From Galeopsis tetrahit (Eukaryota; Streptophyta; Magnoliopsida; Lamiales; Lamiaceae), in NCBI GenBank assembly GCA_963675135.1, contig OY776122.1, forward strand, positions 86,810,472 to 86,874,471: DNA of 64,000 nt, read 5' to 3'. The notes below the pieces were generated by a model. That model did not search any database and had not been told where the DNA came from. It was given only the letters and a program-made list of their open reading frames with translations. How positions within the stretch are numbered: position 1 is the stretch's first letter; every line of letters begins with the position of its first letter. Below, piece by piece: positions 1 to 12,671 of the stretch. The position numbers and the translations under genes are program-made.

Positions 1-556
1 ATCACTCGAAAGAAGAGTAATCATCAAAGAAATTCAAATATCGTAATCAATATCCGAGCTATTTTGGTACTCAGATCGTCTCACCAACATCCCCTGCTCG
101 TCATACAGATCGAGGTTGTCACAGGGAGCTGGAAAAACAGTTCTAATAACACGACCTTCAACGTAAGCACACTGGAAAATGTGCTTTTTATTGGTTATTC
201 CTACAGACATATCTCGAAAAGTGACATTCTTTACAGGGATTTCTGCACTCCCTTGAATACAAACAGGCACACGAACAGCTTCACTGTGTATTGAAGTGTA
301 ACTTATGTCCTCAAGTATTGGAAATGCTTTGGGATCGAACCCTCCATCAGGATGCTCGTTGTAATCTGTCTTGATCACAATCCCCACACGACAATTTTCA
401 AATGTGAGATTACGGTAGATTATATCTCGAACGTATCCTCCTCTTCCAGGAGCTGTCTTGATACGAACAGCTCGTCTTGAATTCCATATGTGAATGTTCT
501 CGATGGTTATATTCGATACCCCACCGGACATCTCGCTGCCAATTGATATGCCCGCA

Positions 557-1278
557 CTGCCATTCAAGAAAACTTGTTTCGTTTAGTATTTGAACGCAAC
601 AAGGAGTGACGATCTTGTACACTAGTTGTACAAAGCATTTGAACACAACAAATACTTTTCAATAAAAACAACTAATATTAACAAACCAATACTTTTTGGT
701 ATAACTACTAATACTGTTAAAAATACACATGAGTTGCACGGTTGCACAACAAAAGGTTTATTGATACGGAAATTAAGCCCTTGTAATTTTGAATGTCCAT
801 GAAATTTATTGGTAGTGATCTATCTTACCGCAAGAAAATGGGTCATTTTTCAGGATTGGATATTCATCTAAATGTTGCACAATTTTAAAAGAAGGCACAC
901 TTCAGTTGCAATGCTGGTGTAATTTTGACCAAAATTTAACTCAACCACAAGAAACACTAAATTTATAAATGAGACGTATTAATTCAAATCGAGAAAAGTA
1001 TTTAGATCATACAAAACAAAAGTACTCGTTTGTAGGTTAAACTATATAGTACTTTTCAGCATACAACCAATACTTTTCATTATATGAGCTGGTGGTACCA
1101 TTTATCACATGAACTAATACTTTTTGACTGTTTTTTCTATATAAAAAAAACAAAAAACAGTTTGGTAAAATTCAAATTTGCACCAGTTGCACACCAGAGT
1201 GTTACTTTTAAAAGAAACTTACAGGTTGATTGCCTTTTCATCGCATTGAAAAATATGGAGAAGTGCGAGATATCTCAC
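557..1278 (-). other. GH28 intron 4
   Basis: AT-rich intron between exons 4 and 5, bounded by a GTGAGA donor and a GGCAG acceptor on the minus strand. I see no gene or clear TE in it. The motif 'aatacttt' recurs several times between 640 and 1130. The next intron (1433-2140) and the one after (2391-2702) are likewise AT-rich with nothing recognisable. Confidence 0.5.
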
Positions 1279-2823
1279 CTGACATTGGAGCGAATCACAA
1301 GGTTCCTAATGAGTATATTCTTTGAAGGTTTTCCATAAGAAACTCCATATTGATCCCAACCACTCTTTATTGCAATACCATCATCTCCGACACATATGTA
1401 GCAGTCTTCAATCACCATATCTTCACATGAATCTGTTTATCACAGTTTCATTAGCTCCATTTCAGATAAACTAAGAATCCATTTATCAGACATGAAGTAT
1501 ATAAAAAATCAATATTTAGAAAAACGTGATCATATCTAGTTTCCTTTATTCCCATGTGTTACGTTGGTCTGAAATTCTGGAAAAAAAAAATATCCAGATG
1601 ATGATGCAAATATTTAAAAAAAATCTTGTCAGAATTAGAAATATCAGCAAAATGCATCAACTATCATCAACTTTTGGGTTTTGGGCAAGCTTAATATAGT
1701 ATTTACTATCATTTTCATCTGAAAATATCACATGTACTTCTGGTAACATCCCACAAGAGTTATTTGCAAAAAAGTCACGACCTTGTCACGCCTTTTCAAT
1801 TACAAGTATGTTTTAAAATTTTGCATTTTGATACACACACTTTTTAAAAAATTGCAATTATAGGAGTATGATTATTTCCCAGTAACTTAAACTGACACCG
1901 CAGCAGGAAAATCTTTGAAAAAAATTGCAAATAAATTCACAACATTTCAGTATTGTCTCAATTTAATCACCTTTTAATATTTTTTGCAATTTCGCACTGC
2001 CGCGCCAGCTGGACTTGCTAGAAAATAGTCACGTGTATCGGATTGCGAATTTTCAATTTTAAACACATGTTGTACTTGTAAAAACGTGAAGATGTTTTGA
2101 TTACTTTTGCAGTTAAGCCAAAAAAAAAGAGGAAACTGACCAGGATCTATGCCATCAGTATTTGGAGCTTGGAAGACGACGGGAGCAAGGATAGTTAAAT
2201 TCTTCAATGTGACATTTTTGCAGTCATATGGATGAAGGGTCCAAAAAGGAGAATCACGCAATGTTATGTTAGATATCAAAATGTCTTTAGACCACATAAT
2301 CTGCACAAGGGGTCCTCTTGTGTGGTTAAGAAGTTTTTGTTTGTACTTGTTCCACCATGCTTGACCTTGGCCATTAATGGTACCATTATAAGATCAAAAT
2401 GTATGCTTACAAATTAAATGAATATTAGTCACACAAATAGATTATCTTAAAACCAAACGACTATTATGTATAACCAAAAATCATTTTTGCCACTACAAAG
2501 AGCAAATTTAAGACTGTAGGTACTCTCCTCTGTACAAGCAATAATAGCCTCTTATAACCAAAGATATAAATGGAGATAAAACAAAAGGTACCATGATTAC
2601 TTCCACTAACCGCTTTCTTTTCTACTCATCCACAAGAAAAAGCTTACTAATTCTTATTGAAATGCTAACCTTTAATTGTAGTAACATTTTTTAAATGCTA
2701 ACCTGTAATTACAACATCTTTGAGATGTTGACCATGGATTAAACTCCCATATTGTGGCCCAGGATGCTCTCTCCCATATCCATAAGAAGGCAACGGAGGC
2801 ATTAGAGGCCAATATATTTCATC

Positions 2824-3738
2824 CTATTAGAAGAGGGCAGTAATAAGACCAACTATGAGAATAATAAATTATTCAGGCAGCTAAATTTCAAGTAATGCCA
2901 GAAAAATATAATGGAGATGCAAATGAAATATGGAAAACCTGTCAAATACATTATGGTAATACTAATAGGTGACTAACATCTGTACTTCAATAATACAAAC
3001 TTGGTAAAGCGTTTTAACATCATTTACACAAAAGATTTGTCAGCACTGAAGAAACTCTATCTAGATATTAAGTATCACACTAACCAATATTCATGATCCC
3101 TCTAGATAGGAGTATTATATTATGTTTTCCTCGATCAAAGTATTGAATTCATCTATCTTTCCTTTCTTACTTTCAACTTTTTTTATTTTAGTTGAACCTA
3201 TCTATACCCTATGAAGCATAAAGAATGATTTTCTCATTCGAATTGCAAAAGACCCTATATTTTTGGATAAAATTCTATACTAATAAAATACTGGGCATTT
3301 TATGAGCAGCTCTATGGACGTCTAATGGGAGGCCCATATGGCATTTTGAGGATCCCAAATACTCCAGTTAATAGGAGTAATTAACTAAGTGCACATGAAG
3401 TGTACTTGTCCTCCTTCTAGATAGTTAACTATTAGAAAGATAACCATTGTAATAAAGCATCCTCCTGCCCATGCTTGTCTTCCTTACTATTTTTAAATTT
3501 CATCAGACCAACAAACAAGCTTTTAAATAAGGAAGCTAGAGATTAACCAACAAGATTAAATATATGTGCATATGACCAATATCTTGCAAGCAAGTTTTGG
3601 CTTCCATGGATAAACAAATTCTTTATACTCGATGCATTTCTTGAGCTATGTGCAAATTACCAGGTTCCCATCTGGCTGATGATTAATACTCCATTGTTGG
3701 AACAGATAAGCTTGGAATAATTTTATCTAGGCTTTTTA
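2824..3738 (-). other. GH28 intron 1, portion before the Harbinger-type insertion
   Basis: AT-rich intronic sequence next to exon 2. No open reading frame or repeat was recognised. It ends at the TTA target duplication (3736-3738) of the inserted element. Confidence 0.5.
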
Positions 3739-5225
3739 GGGCCTGTTTGATAGGCATGATTAAGGCTAGATTGAGTACATATCAGGCCTAGTAAGGTGTT
3801 TGATAGCACATACATTTAATGTGGAAGGCCCGAGATTATGAAGAAAGCCCGTGTGGTCCCATCTGTTGAAAAATAGTAAGATATTTAATCTGACTCAAAT
3901 AATGAGCAATTTTGGACAAAAATACCCCTCTGTTTTATATAACAAAAAATCAGAAGGTTCTTTTGCCGATCTTTCAAGCCACTGAGATAAACCCTAGGCG
4001 ATTCTCCTTGACGATCTTGTGGCGCTGAGATGAAACCCTAGGTGATTGCTACTTGGACGATCTTGTTGAGACTGCGAAAGGTGATTTTCTATGTGTTGAA
4101 GAAGAAGATGATGAAGAAGTAGGTATGTATTTCGAAATCAAATCGTTTTATTAAGCAAAAGTTGCCTCTCATGTTTTGATCCGGAGGCATATATGTCCAA
4201 TCACGTTTGTCGAGTGGAAAGAACACAGATCCATGGAAATTAATCACTCTGTAGTTTTTTCTTGAATTTTGACTCTCTGACCTAGGTTTTGGCCACCACC
4301 GATGTCGATCTGCATATAAAGTCGTTTTCCGAGGCTCTAGGTTTTTTACCTAGAGCGATTTGCCTTGTTATGCGTTCATTTCCACCTTCTTCTAGAATCT
4401 ATATTCTTAGAGGCCATTTTCTGATTAACGTGAAATCCTACGAATTCACATTCCTTTATATATGATAGAAAAGAGAAAGCTGCCTTAGTTACTCTAATTC
4501 GATCTAGTCTGCATCCAAAAGGGTAAGAAAAATAGGTATAATTAACTCCTTGATGGTTCACAGGGTTTATAATATAAATCAAGATGTTCTGCATTGCTAA
4601 CTGTTTTCGTGTGTGTTCGACTATTATTTGTTATATACTTTATGTTTTAAGCATTTTAAATATGTATTTCTTTGTTATCTCACCTTGTATGTACTCCTGA
4701 GTGTTAGAGGCTTGCTTGATTACAAGTGTATTTTATGATAATGAATTCTATTTAACTCTCCCATTTTCTATATGCAGGTGGAGTGCATAGTGTCGATTCT
4801 GATGTACAAGAACCTTGTGAAAGGGTAATTGAATGGCAAACATGTTAATTCATAGTCTGTTATACTATGTTATTTACTTGTTTGTCGCAAATTGCAATGC
4901 AATGGCAGTGTTAATTGTTGTTGTTTTCAGGATTTTCTCAAAGTTCAGAAAATGGGCACTCTTAATTTATGATATTTTGTTGAAAGAAAGAATATGTTAT
5001 AAGTATATCTCTATAGTTTTGAGCTGGAATTATGTGTTTTTGGAGCCATTTTGATGAGAAGTGAGTTTAATTTAGTTAAGTTTTGTAGGTGGAATTGATC
5101 AGTTTTTGGGAGTTGTTGTTCAGTCACTTTAGTGATGCTTACAAGTTACAGAGAGTCTATAGTTCCATTATTAAATGGTTATTTGCAATATAATCTACTT
5201 ATCTAATTTTAATATGTTTTTGCAA

Positions 5226-5327
5226 ATTCGCACACTCTTTGTGGCCCAAATTAAAACTCTCAAAGCAAAAGTAGAAGCTGCTGCTCATCAGAAATCGTTC
5301 AACGCTGAAAATCGAATCCTCGCTGCA
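5226..5327 (+). other. exon-like island, possible captured host exon
   Basis: An open stretch encodes IRTLFVAQIKTLKAKVEAAA and continues through HQKSFNAENRILAA, an alanine/lysine-rich coiled-coil-like segment. It is followed by GCAG/GTTCAT, a plausible donor. It stands out from the surrounding AT-rich, stop-filled DNA and has no place in a normal Harbinger gene. I do not recognise the source gene. Confidence 0.5.
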
Positions 5328-6354
5328 GGTTCATTCTTATGCATATTCATATTAGCTTCTTTCAATTGAACTTCCGGATTTCCTTTTTCCTTATTTATTT
5401 TTGCCCCCTTTTCTGTCAAAACTGTGTTTCTATTTGCAAATGAATTGGAATTACGTGCTGTGTTCTTTCTGATTCGGTTAACTGATTTAGTTTTCTGCGA
5501 GAAAGAAACCTCAATTCATGTTCAGCGTATGCAAATTGCCAAATTGATAGTTGTTTTTTAAGAAATTGCAGAATGCGTGCACTCCCATTTACTACTATCA
5601 ATAATAGACAGAAATTACTGTGTCATTAATGAATACAGTACCAAATTTGGTGGCGTCGAATCCTCTATTCAAATATTTTGTGTCGTCTTATGTTCTTCTG
5701 TATTTGATACACGTGTGCCACGTGTGAGTGTATTAAAAGCAATGACGGAAGCTAAATTGGAATAGACGAATCTAAGCAATGTGCCCTTCGCTGTTTTTTG
5801 AGCTGGTAAACACGTGTGAGAGTAAATATAAGCTGGTAGATTGTGGTTAGTTAGTTGTATGCATTTAAATTTCCATCTATCTCTCACATTGCATCTAATT
5901 ATATATATATGTTCGTTATGAAGTATTATTTTTCATTACATCTCTGGCCTTGTTAATTAAGTTTGTCACCAAGAATTGCAGAATTTATCATGTTTTGATT
6001 CCACCGATCGATAATTATATATGATTAATGCTTAAGATTCATTTTAGTAAGTAATCTCGTGCGCGCGTGCATTGTTGTTTTCTTAATCTCAATTAATTAA
6101 CAAAATGCATAATTTGGTTGTTGCAGCTTCAGAGATCCTTCTCTCATAATTCTGTATTGAATCTCACCTAATTGCTAGCTGTAGCTGAAAAAAAGTAGGT
6201 GTAAAAGATCAACACAAAAGTGATAAAAATGTATTTATATTATTGATAGTAGTAAATGGGAGTGTCAATAGCATACTTTCAAACCCTTGCTTGGATTCTG
6301 CCTTGATCAAGTGCAAATTAATTTATTTTATGTTTCTTTACTTTCAGGTTGGAC

Positions 6355-8384
6355 ATGGCTTCAAATCGTGGCAGAGGCTCGACGAAGAAAGCTATGGGTA
6401 ACACTCGAAGGGTTTGGAGCAATAGGGAAGAGCTAGTACTAATTGGGGCTCTACACGAGTTGGTCAATACAGGCTGGAAGAGCGAAAATGGATTCCGTAC
6501 GGGTTATTTGACCAAATTGGAAGATGCTTTGTAGGTGGCTTTTCCCGGAACAGATTTGCAGGCCAATCCCAACATCAATTCCAAGATTACCACGTGGAAG
6601 AAGACATATGCCTCTTTATCGACTGCACACAAAACTAGTGGTATTGGCTTTAACTCCACTACAAACACACTTGAGTACACTGATGAGCAATGGGAGAGCG
6701 TATTAAAGGTATTAAAAAATATCAATTTATTTGCCAATTTAATTTTTGGTCTGATGCTATTGTGAAAAATGATTAAATTGATATGTTAGCTTTGGATTTC
6801 AAGATTATGGCATTGCTGCTTTTGCTTTTGGTTTTGACAGTGTCAGCTGTTTCTGCTGATGAAGGTATAAAAATGCAATCTTTCTATCTGTTTTGCTTTG
6901 GGAACTATTTAATTATAAATTTAAGGTTATTATAATCATGGGTTTCTCTGTTTGTTTGATTTTTCTTAAGTTTTTAAAGTTTCAGTTTGGTTGGTTGTGT
7001 GTGTTCATATCTGAGCTTGGATTGTCTGATAAGTATATTTTAGTATTATTCTGCTTAGCTAAGCATTTGAGTTGGATCAAGAATTGGATATTAATTGCAT
7101 GCTTATAATGGGATTTTTTTTCCCACTTAATCTTCGATTTCACATTACTTCAACATACAAATACTAATTTATTGATTCAAGGATCAAATCCGATTTATAT
7201 ACTATGAGAAAAATGATGAAAATTTAAAAAGATTTGATTTAGGATGATAAAGATCAATTTTTTATGTGTGAAAAATGAAAAGTGGTTCATCATTTCCTTT
7301 CTTTCATCTTTGTCTTGTGTGGTGCAATGTTGTTAGTTGGCATTAGTGGTTAAAGAATCATACACAGTACTCTCTCTCTAATGGCTGTAAGGCTTTTGGA
7401 CCTACGCTCTCAAATTTCCAGTCCTTATTGTTTATATATCCAATGTCATTTCTGGGGCCTTTTGCTTTATTATTTGTCATTTTATATATTGTGTTGGTAT
7501 TTTTCCACTTTTCTAAAAACTGGAAATAAAGCCAAACATCTCCTTAGTTCTCCTTTCTTTAGAGAGATGCTAGATTCAGCAACGAGACAGACAATGCAGC
7601 TTAGTGGTGATTTCCAGCTCATTGATTTTAATAGTGTGGTAGTGTGGCGTGCTTAATGTAGCTTAGTTTTCTTTAAATATTTTCATGTATCTACAAGTAG
7701 CTAATTGTGCTAAAAAAAGATGTTTCGATTAAGTTTTAATGACAATTTTTTGTTTGATGTATGTAGCAAGAACCCACTATGCGGGGAATGCGTCACAAAG
7801 ATTGGCCGTTATTCCTTGATTGGCAACTGATATTTGGAAAGGATCGTGCTACCGGAGAGGTAGCATAAGACATATCTGATGCTTTTGTTGTCTTACGTAA
7901 TCAATACATGCCTTCTCAAAATACGGAAGCTACGAAAGAGTTCAACAGTCAAAATTACGTGTATGAAGAAGACAACAACGCAAACCCTGCTCCCACTAAT
8001 TTTAACGTGGATGAAGAGACTAACAGTACAGCCTTTACTGGTCAATTTGCACAGCCATCGTCTAGTCGAGGTAAAAAGAGAAAGTCGAAAAGTGGAGATA
8101 ATGACACAGCATTGGTAGAGATGCTTGGGCGTTATTGGGAATCTACTGCTGAGAGGCTAGACAAAATTGCTGGTCGTATGGGGTACGACCATGATTTGGG
8201 GAAAAAAAGGAACCAAGTGTTCGCAATGCTAGGAAACGTACTTGGGTTAACCACTGTTGATAAGCTGAAAATATGTGAGTACATCAGTGCAAGGATCGAA
8301 TGCCTAGAGACGTTTGTGTCTCTAGACGATGATGCACGGAGTGTCTACGCTGCACAAATTCTTGAGCGGGCAACGATGGAGTGA
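6355..8384 (+). pseudogene. Myb/SANT-like protein of the Harbinger-type element, two nonsense codons
   Basis: Exon 1 (6355-6708) starts after a TTTCAG acceptor and encodes a Myb/SANT-like DNA-binding region (RRVWSNREELVLIGALHEL...). Exon 2 (7767-8384) continues in phase 0 with KDWPFLDWQLIFGKDRATGE, a basic linker (GKKRKSKSGD) and a C-terminal helical region ending at TGA 8382-8384. In known PIF/Harbinger elements this protein helps the transposase enter the nucleus and bind the element's ends. Two in-frame stops break it: TAG at 6532-6534, in the middle of the Myb-like region, and TAA at 7866-7868. The rest of the frame is open, so the decay is recent or mild. Host genes derived from this family exist, but its position inside inverted repeats argues for the transposon copy. 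Confidence 0.5.
6805..6865 (+). other. signal-peptide-like first exon inside the Harbinger-type element
   Basis: The stretch reads MALLLLLLVLTVSAVSADEG, a textbook secretory signal peptide with an AVSA/D cleavage site, and is followed by a GTATAA donor-like site. It lies in the intron of the Myb/SANT-like gene. It may be a captured first exon of a secreted-protein gene; chance cannot be excluded for so short a stretch. Confidence 0.5.
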
Positions 8385-9180
8385 TATATCCCGTCATCAC
8401 GACTTTTGTCTTTTTTTATGTCAAGACTATATGAAATTGTTAAAATGAAGATTGTTTAGTTTTTGTATGGAGAGAACATGGTAATGATGCTACATTCATT
8501 TGTGTATGAAGCTTTGTTGTTAAATTGTTTGTTTGAGACTTATGACTAATTTTGTCATTTTGCTTAAAAATATTAATTTCAGCACATAGTTATCTTACTT
8601 CAAAATGTGGCTATCAAACACTCATTAACAAAACTAGGCTGCTTATAAATCTTAAAGTTAAGATATCTAATTAGTCTTAGGTTAATTAGACAAGGCTATC
8701 AAACACGGCCTTAGAGGATAAAAATGCATTCTTAAGTTCTTTACTCCGTATGACCTATGTCCCGGATGCCGTTATCATCTTTGTCACTCATATGAACCAA
8801 ATCAATTCATAACCCACCTTCTTCTAAAGTCAAAAATAATAGATTAAACGGCGCCGTTAGCCAATTACCCGACGGCACATTGAGCTGACCACCCCCCTTT
8901 TTTCCGAGCGTGGAAATCGCAAACGCCAGCGTATTGAAAGTGACCCCATCACCCACCCCTCCAAAGTCCGTCAAGTTAAAAGCCACTGTCCGCAACGGCG
9001 GAAAATCAACAATCCGGCGGCGGCGGCGGTGTCCTGCTGCCAGTAAACGACGGTAAATAAGAAAGCAATGCAGAGAGCAGTTGGAGAAGATAGCGGAGAG
9101 AGAGGGGATCCAACAGCGGTGGTGGTAATTGACGGGGTATAACAAGGCCCAGGACGTATCGGAGATGACGTCTCAACCAT

Positions 9181-10619
9181 CTAATCAAGACGTTTGAATT
9201 ATTGCGGCGGCGGCGGTTTAGAGTGATTTAGCGGTGGCATATGAGTTGAATCGAAGAATTGAATTAGAGGAGATGTAATTCGAGGGTGGAAGGTGGCGAT
9301 CAAGCAGTAATTGTACTTGAGGATAGAGATGGCGAAGGTGAAGTATAGTTAAAGGGAAGTGAGATTCAAACTCTGTTTTGTAATTCAAGTCTTCCGGCGG
9401 GGAGTTGCGTGTTTTCGACTCATCTCAATTTTTAGCACCACGGGCACTAGTTTATTTGGTCCCATTACTTTCAGTTGTAGTCCCAATGCGATAATTTTTG
9501 ACAAAAGTAGTCCCATCACTGTTAACATTTTTTGTCCAAATAACTCCTTTTCCTCATTGGCGCGGAAATTGGTGCTCATTTTGGATTATAACTCAATTGG
9601 AAGGAAAATTGGTATCAAATAGGAGGGAAAATTTACTACATCTATATATACACCCTCCAAACTCTGCCTCACTTATATTTGAACTATTTAATTTATGCAT
9701 ATGTATAATACTAATACCCGTATTAAAAATAAGATAGAGCATAATTTGAACATAGTGTTTTAACACTTTAATAGTGTGAATATTAATTTGTAACTCGTTT
9801 TAAAGTAAAATCATTTCACACATGAAATAAGAATTTGGGGAATTTAAATAAGAAACTAACTACATCGAGATGCGTTTTTGACAAACCAATTTATTGCCAG
9901 TAAACTTAACATCATTTAGTTTAATTACATTTGAGAAAAATGTTAATTGGGTTATCCGTTTGACGAGAATAAAATGTTAATTGGGTTATCCGTTTGACGG
10001 GAATAAAATCCCGAACATAGGAGAAAATCCAGTTATTCTATGTTTCATAACTAGCTAGCAGGGACCAGTTTTGAAATTTGCCTAATTACACTTTCTGTTC
10101 AATTGCCATACGGTTTCAAATAAATTTTCTTGACCAAACAAATTGTGTTAATACGTTGCAGTACGTAGTCGCAATATTTTATGAACGGCTAGGACCAAAA
10201 TTGATTCTGCCATTTGGCGTTTCTTTGTGTTTTCCCCAATTTTTATGCTTTGGACATGGCATTCAAACTTTGAAAAAAAAAATTGCATTCTTCTTGTTTT
10301 TTTTTTTTGTTTTTAAGTTTTAGTTTATTTATTTTAATTTTAATTTTGGAATTAAAATTTCTAAAATCCAGGTGGCAATATTTTTTATTAGACGTGGTGC
10401 GTAGTCATCGAAATGGTCGAAAGCCCCAATTTAAAATCCACATTCCGGTGACATTTTAAATTTTCCGACGAAAATGATGTAAATTGAACACCCTAGGATG
10501 TATTTTGAAAAAGTGAAAAGTTACAGGATTTAAAATGGAATTGTGTAAAGTTACAGGATGTATTTTGAAAATTTCCCTGATATAATATTATTAATTTTCA
10601 TTTTTAAAATTTTATTTTT
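9181..10619. other. upstream of GH28; AT-rich spacer with a 34-bp tandem pair
   Basis: 9181-9360 is the probable 5' flank or leader of the GH28 gene. The rest has no convincing gene. A 34-bp unit is repeated twice in tandem at about 9937-10004 with one base difference. A segment near 9837-9862 (ggggaatttaaataagaaac...) recurs almost exactly near 17925-17950, so both places hold pieces of one dispersed repeat. 'agttacagga' and 'gtattttgaaaa' are repeated around 10500-10570. Confidence 0.5.
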
Positions 10620-10833
10620 ATCATTCTTGGGAAATTTTTTGTTTTAGTCCTATAAGTTTGAGATATTCCAAAAAAAATCATTTAACTTTCAACTTTACAA
10701 AATACGTCATTTACCTTTCAATTTTAATCCTTTTTTACTTCAATTTTAATCCTTTATGTTTTGGAGGAATTATCATTGACTAATTTGGTGCCACATGTAT
10801 TAAAAAATGCCACATCACTATCTCTCCTTTATA

Positions 10834-11104
10834 CTCCCTCCGTCCCGGAATTGTTTGCACCACTTTATGGGCACGCAAACTAAGAAAAAGATGTAATGAG
10901 TGGAGTGTTGAGGGGTAATTTTGTAAAGTTATATGGATAAAGTAAAAAGGTGATTGGATTGAGGGTAAAAGTAATGGCATTTTGTGTAAATATGTGAATA
11001 TTGTGAGGGTGAGGTTTAAAAAAATGTTTCCTTTTTGGGAAGTGCAAACAATTGTGGGACGGACGAATAAGGAAAGAGTGCAAACAATTGTGGGACAGAG
11101 GGAG
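10834..11104. mobile_element. Stowaway-like MITE
   Basis: Ends CTCCCTCCGTCCC and (inverted) CTCCCTCTGTCCC flanked by TA on both sides. About 271 bp, no coding. The right terminus carries two copies of the 'gtgcaaacaattgtgggac' subterminal block, so it looks like an end duplication. Confidence 0.5.
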
Positions 11105-11126
11105 TATATATTTTAAAAAATAAAAT

Positions 11127-12213
11127 TAATAACACCCCAAAATATTTTATACACACCCCATAACTAAATAATATTTACATAAATAAAGAGTAAAATCATT
11201 TTAAAAAATAACTTCAAAAAATCTGAAAAAAAAATGTAATTAAAATTTAAAAGTATTTTAAAAAACTAACTAAATCTTTAAAAATAATTAATTTACATAA
11301 AGTAATTAATATTTTTGAAAAAAATCTTAGAAAATTAAATAGAATCTGAAATTAAAAAATAAATCATCAAAACAAAATTCAAAATATTGAATTTTTTTAA
11401 TAAAACGTAAAAAAAAAAAGGTAAATTAAAAAAATCAATAAAAAAGTAAGATTTAATTTAATTTTTTATTTCATTTTATTAATATTTATTTTTGATTGAA
11501 TTTATTTTTCTTTCATTTTTTATCTTATTTTGTTTTTTTTAATCGAATCATTAATTGGTATTTTTAATTTAATCATTTTATAAATTTTATTTGATTTATT
11601 TAATATTTATAGATTTTATTTGGATTTAATTGATTTTTTCATTTAAATATTTTTTAATGTTTAGTTGATTTTTTAAAATATTTTAAAATTTTATTTAGTT
11701 TTTCCTATTATTGAATATTTTTTTTAATTAATTTTTAAAATTTATGTATAGTTTTAATGATTTAATTGAATTTTAAATTATATTTTTAATTTTTATTCAA
11801 TTTGTATTTGTTTCGAGGGATAAAGGGTAAATAGGAAAGAATTAGAGTGTGTTTAGTAATAAAAATTGATTTTTAAATTTTAGTGGGGTGTGTATAAAAT
11901 TTGAGGTTTATATAACATTTTATTAGATGTTAGTAGCCTTACACAAAAATATTATTTGCATCTACTCCAAACTAATTATTTTACTCCTCTATATATATAT
12001 ATATAAAAAAATTAAAAATTGCATCTACTTCAAACTAATTAATTAAATTTTTTGAAATATATTTATTTACCATGAATATTTGATAAAATGATGATATTAT
12101 ACGTTTCAATTAATAGAGGAAAATAATATAAGGGTTACTTAGTTATTTTATATACATTTATTTTTGTATTTAAAATTATGGGGTGTGTATACACTATTTT
12201 TGGGTGTTATTAA
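11127..12213. repeat. foldback element inside the MULE
   Basis: The left segment (ttaataacacccc ... tacacacccc) is matched in inverted orientation by the right segment (ggggtgtgtata ... gggtgttattaa). A further internal copy of the right end lies at about 11883-11910. The interior is extremely AT-rich and has no ORF. A second, outer inverted pair flanks it at about 10785-10830 and 12235-12290 (gccacatcactatctct type). Confidence 0.5.
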
Positions 12214-12476
12214 CTCTATTTTTTAAATATATAGTATAAAAAAGAGATAGTGATGTGGCATGATGATGTGGCATTTTTTAATGTGTAAAATATTGTTAAG
12301 ATCATTTCACTAAGAGATTTATCTAATAGGGCATAGGTTTTTTTTTTAATCTATTAGAGTCAAAATGGCACCTAATTAATAAGACATTGTTGCCCTTTAC
12401 CAATTTAAATAATTTGAAATTAATAAATATTAAATAGATTTACATCAAATCTTTTGAATTAATGCAGTTCATACGC

Positions 12477-12671
12477 ACCTTCCAATTATTAAAAAATTCC
12501 TAAAATTAAGCAATTCGAATTAATTATTAATTATTCAAAAAAATAAAATTAAAAAATCTGCATTTTATGATCCAGCACCTTCCAATTATTCAAATATTTC
12601 TAAAATTAAGCAATTCGAATTAATTGTTAATTATCCAAACAAAAAAAAGTTAAAAAATCTGCATTTTATGA
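12477..12671. repeat. two-copy tandem repeat, about 98 bp
   Basis: The unit starting 'caccttccaattatt' and ending 'ctgcattttatgat' occurs twice in a row (about 12477-12574 and 12576-12671) with small differences. No coding. Confidence 0.5.

Larger units (their letters stand above)
3739..8710 (+). mobile_element. PIF/Harbinger-type DNA transposon in GH28 intron 1
   Basis: The left end GGGCCTGTTTGATAG and the inverted right end CTATCAAACACGGCC are near-matching terminal inverted repeats. Both are flanked by TTA (3736-3738 and 8711-8713), the 3-bp target preference of PIF/Harbinger elements. Inside is a two-exon Myb/SANT-like gene of the kind these elements carry as their second protein. No DDE transposase was found, so the copy is non-autonomous. 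Several exon-like islands are also present: a leader-like stretch with 'aaaccctagg' near 3970-4050, a coiled-coil-like exon at about 5226-5327, and a signal-peptide-like exon at about 6805-6865. Confidence 0.5.
34..9180 (-). pseudogene. GH28 polygalacturonase-like gene, broken first exon
   Basis: Five blocks read on the minus strand match plant glycoside hydrolase family 28 proteins, which cleave pectin-type galacturonans in the cell wall. Exon 1 is about 9180-8807, exon 2 2823-2703, exon 3 about 2390-2141, exon 4 1432-1279, exon 5 556-34. GH28 signatures are present: NTDGIDP (exon 3), GDDGIAIKSG (exon 4), GISIGSE and VRIKT (exon 5). Exons 2, 4 and 5 have good AG/GT borders and join in frame. 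Three things look damaged. The ATG and the hydrophobic anchor of exon 1 lie in a different frame from its conserved NLTDFGGVGDG block. Exon 1 runs into a stop after PFNL instead of reaching a usable donor. Exon 3 has no AG acceptor just upstream of NGTINGQ. Intron 1 is about 6 kb because of the Harbinger-type insertion. Family is clear; whether it is a true pseudogene or a few assembly indels is not. Confidence 0.5.
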
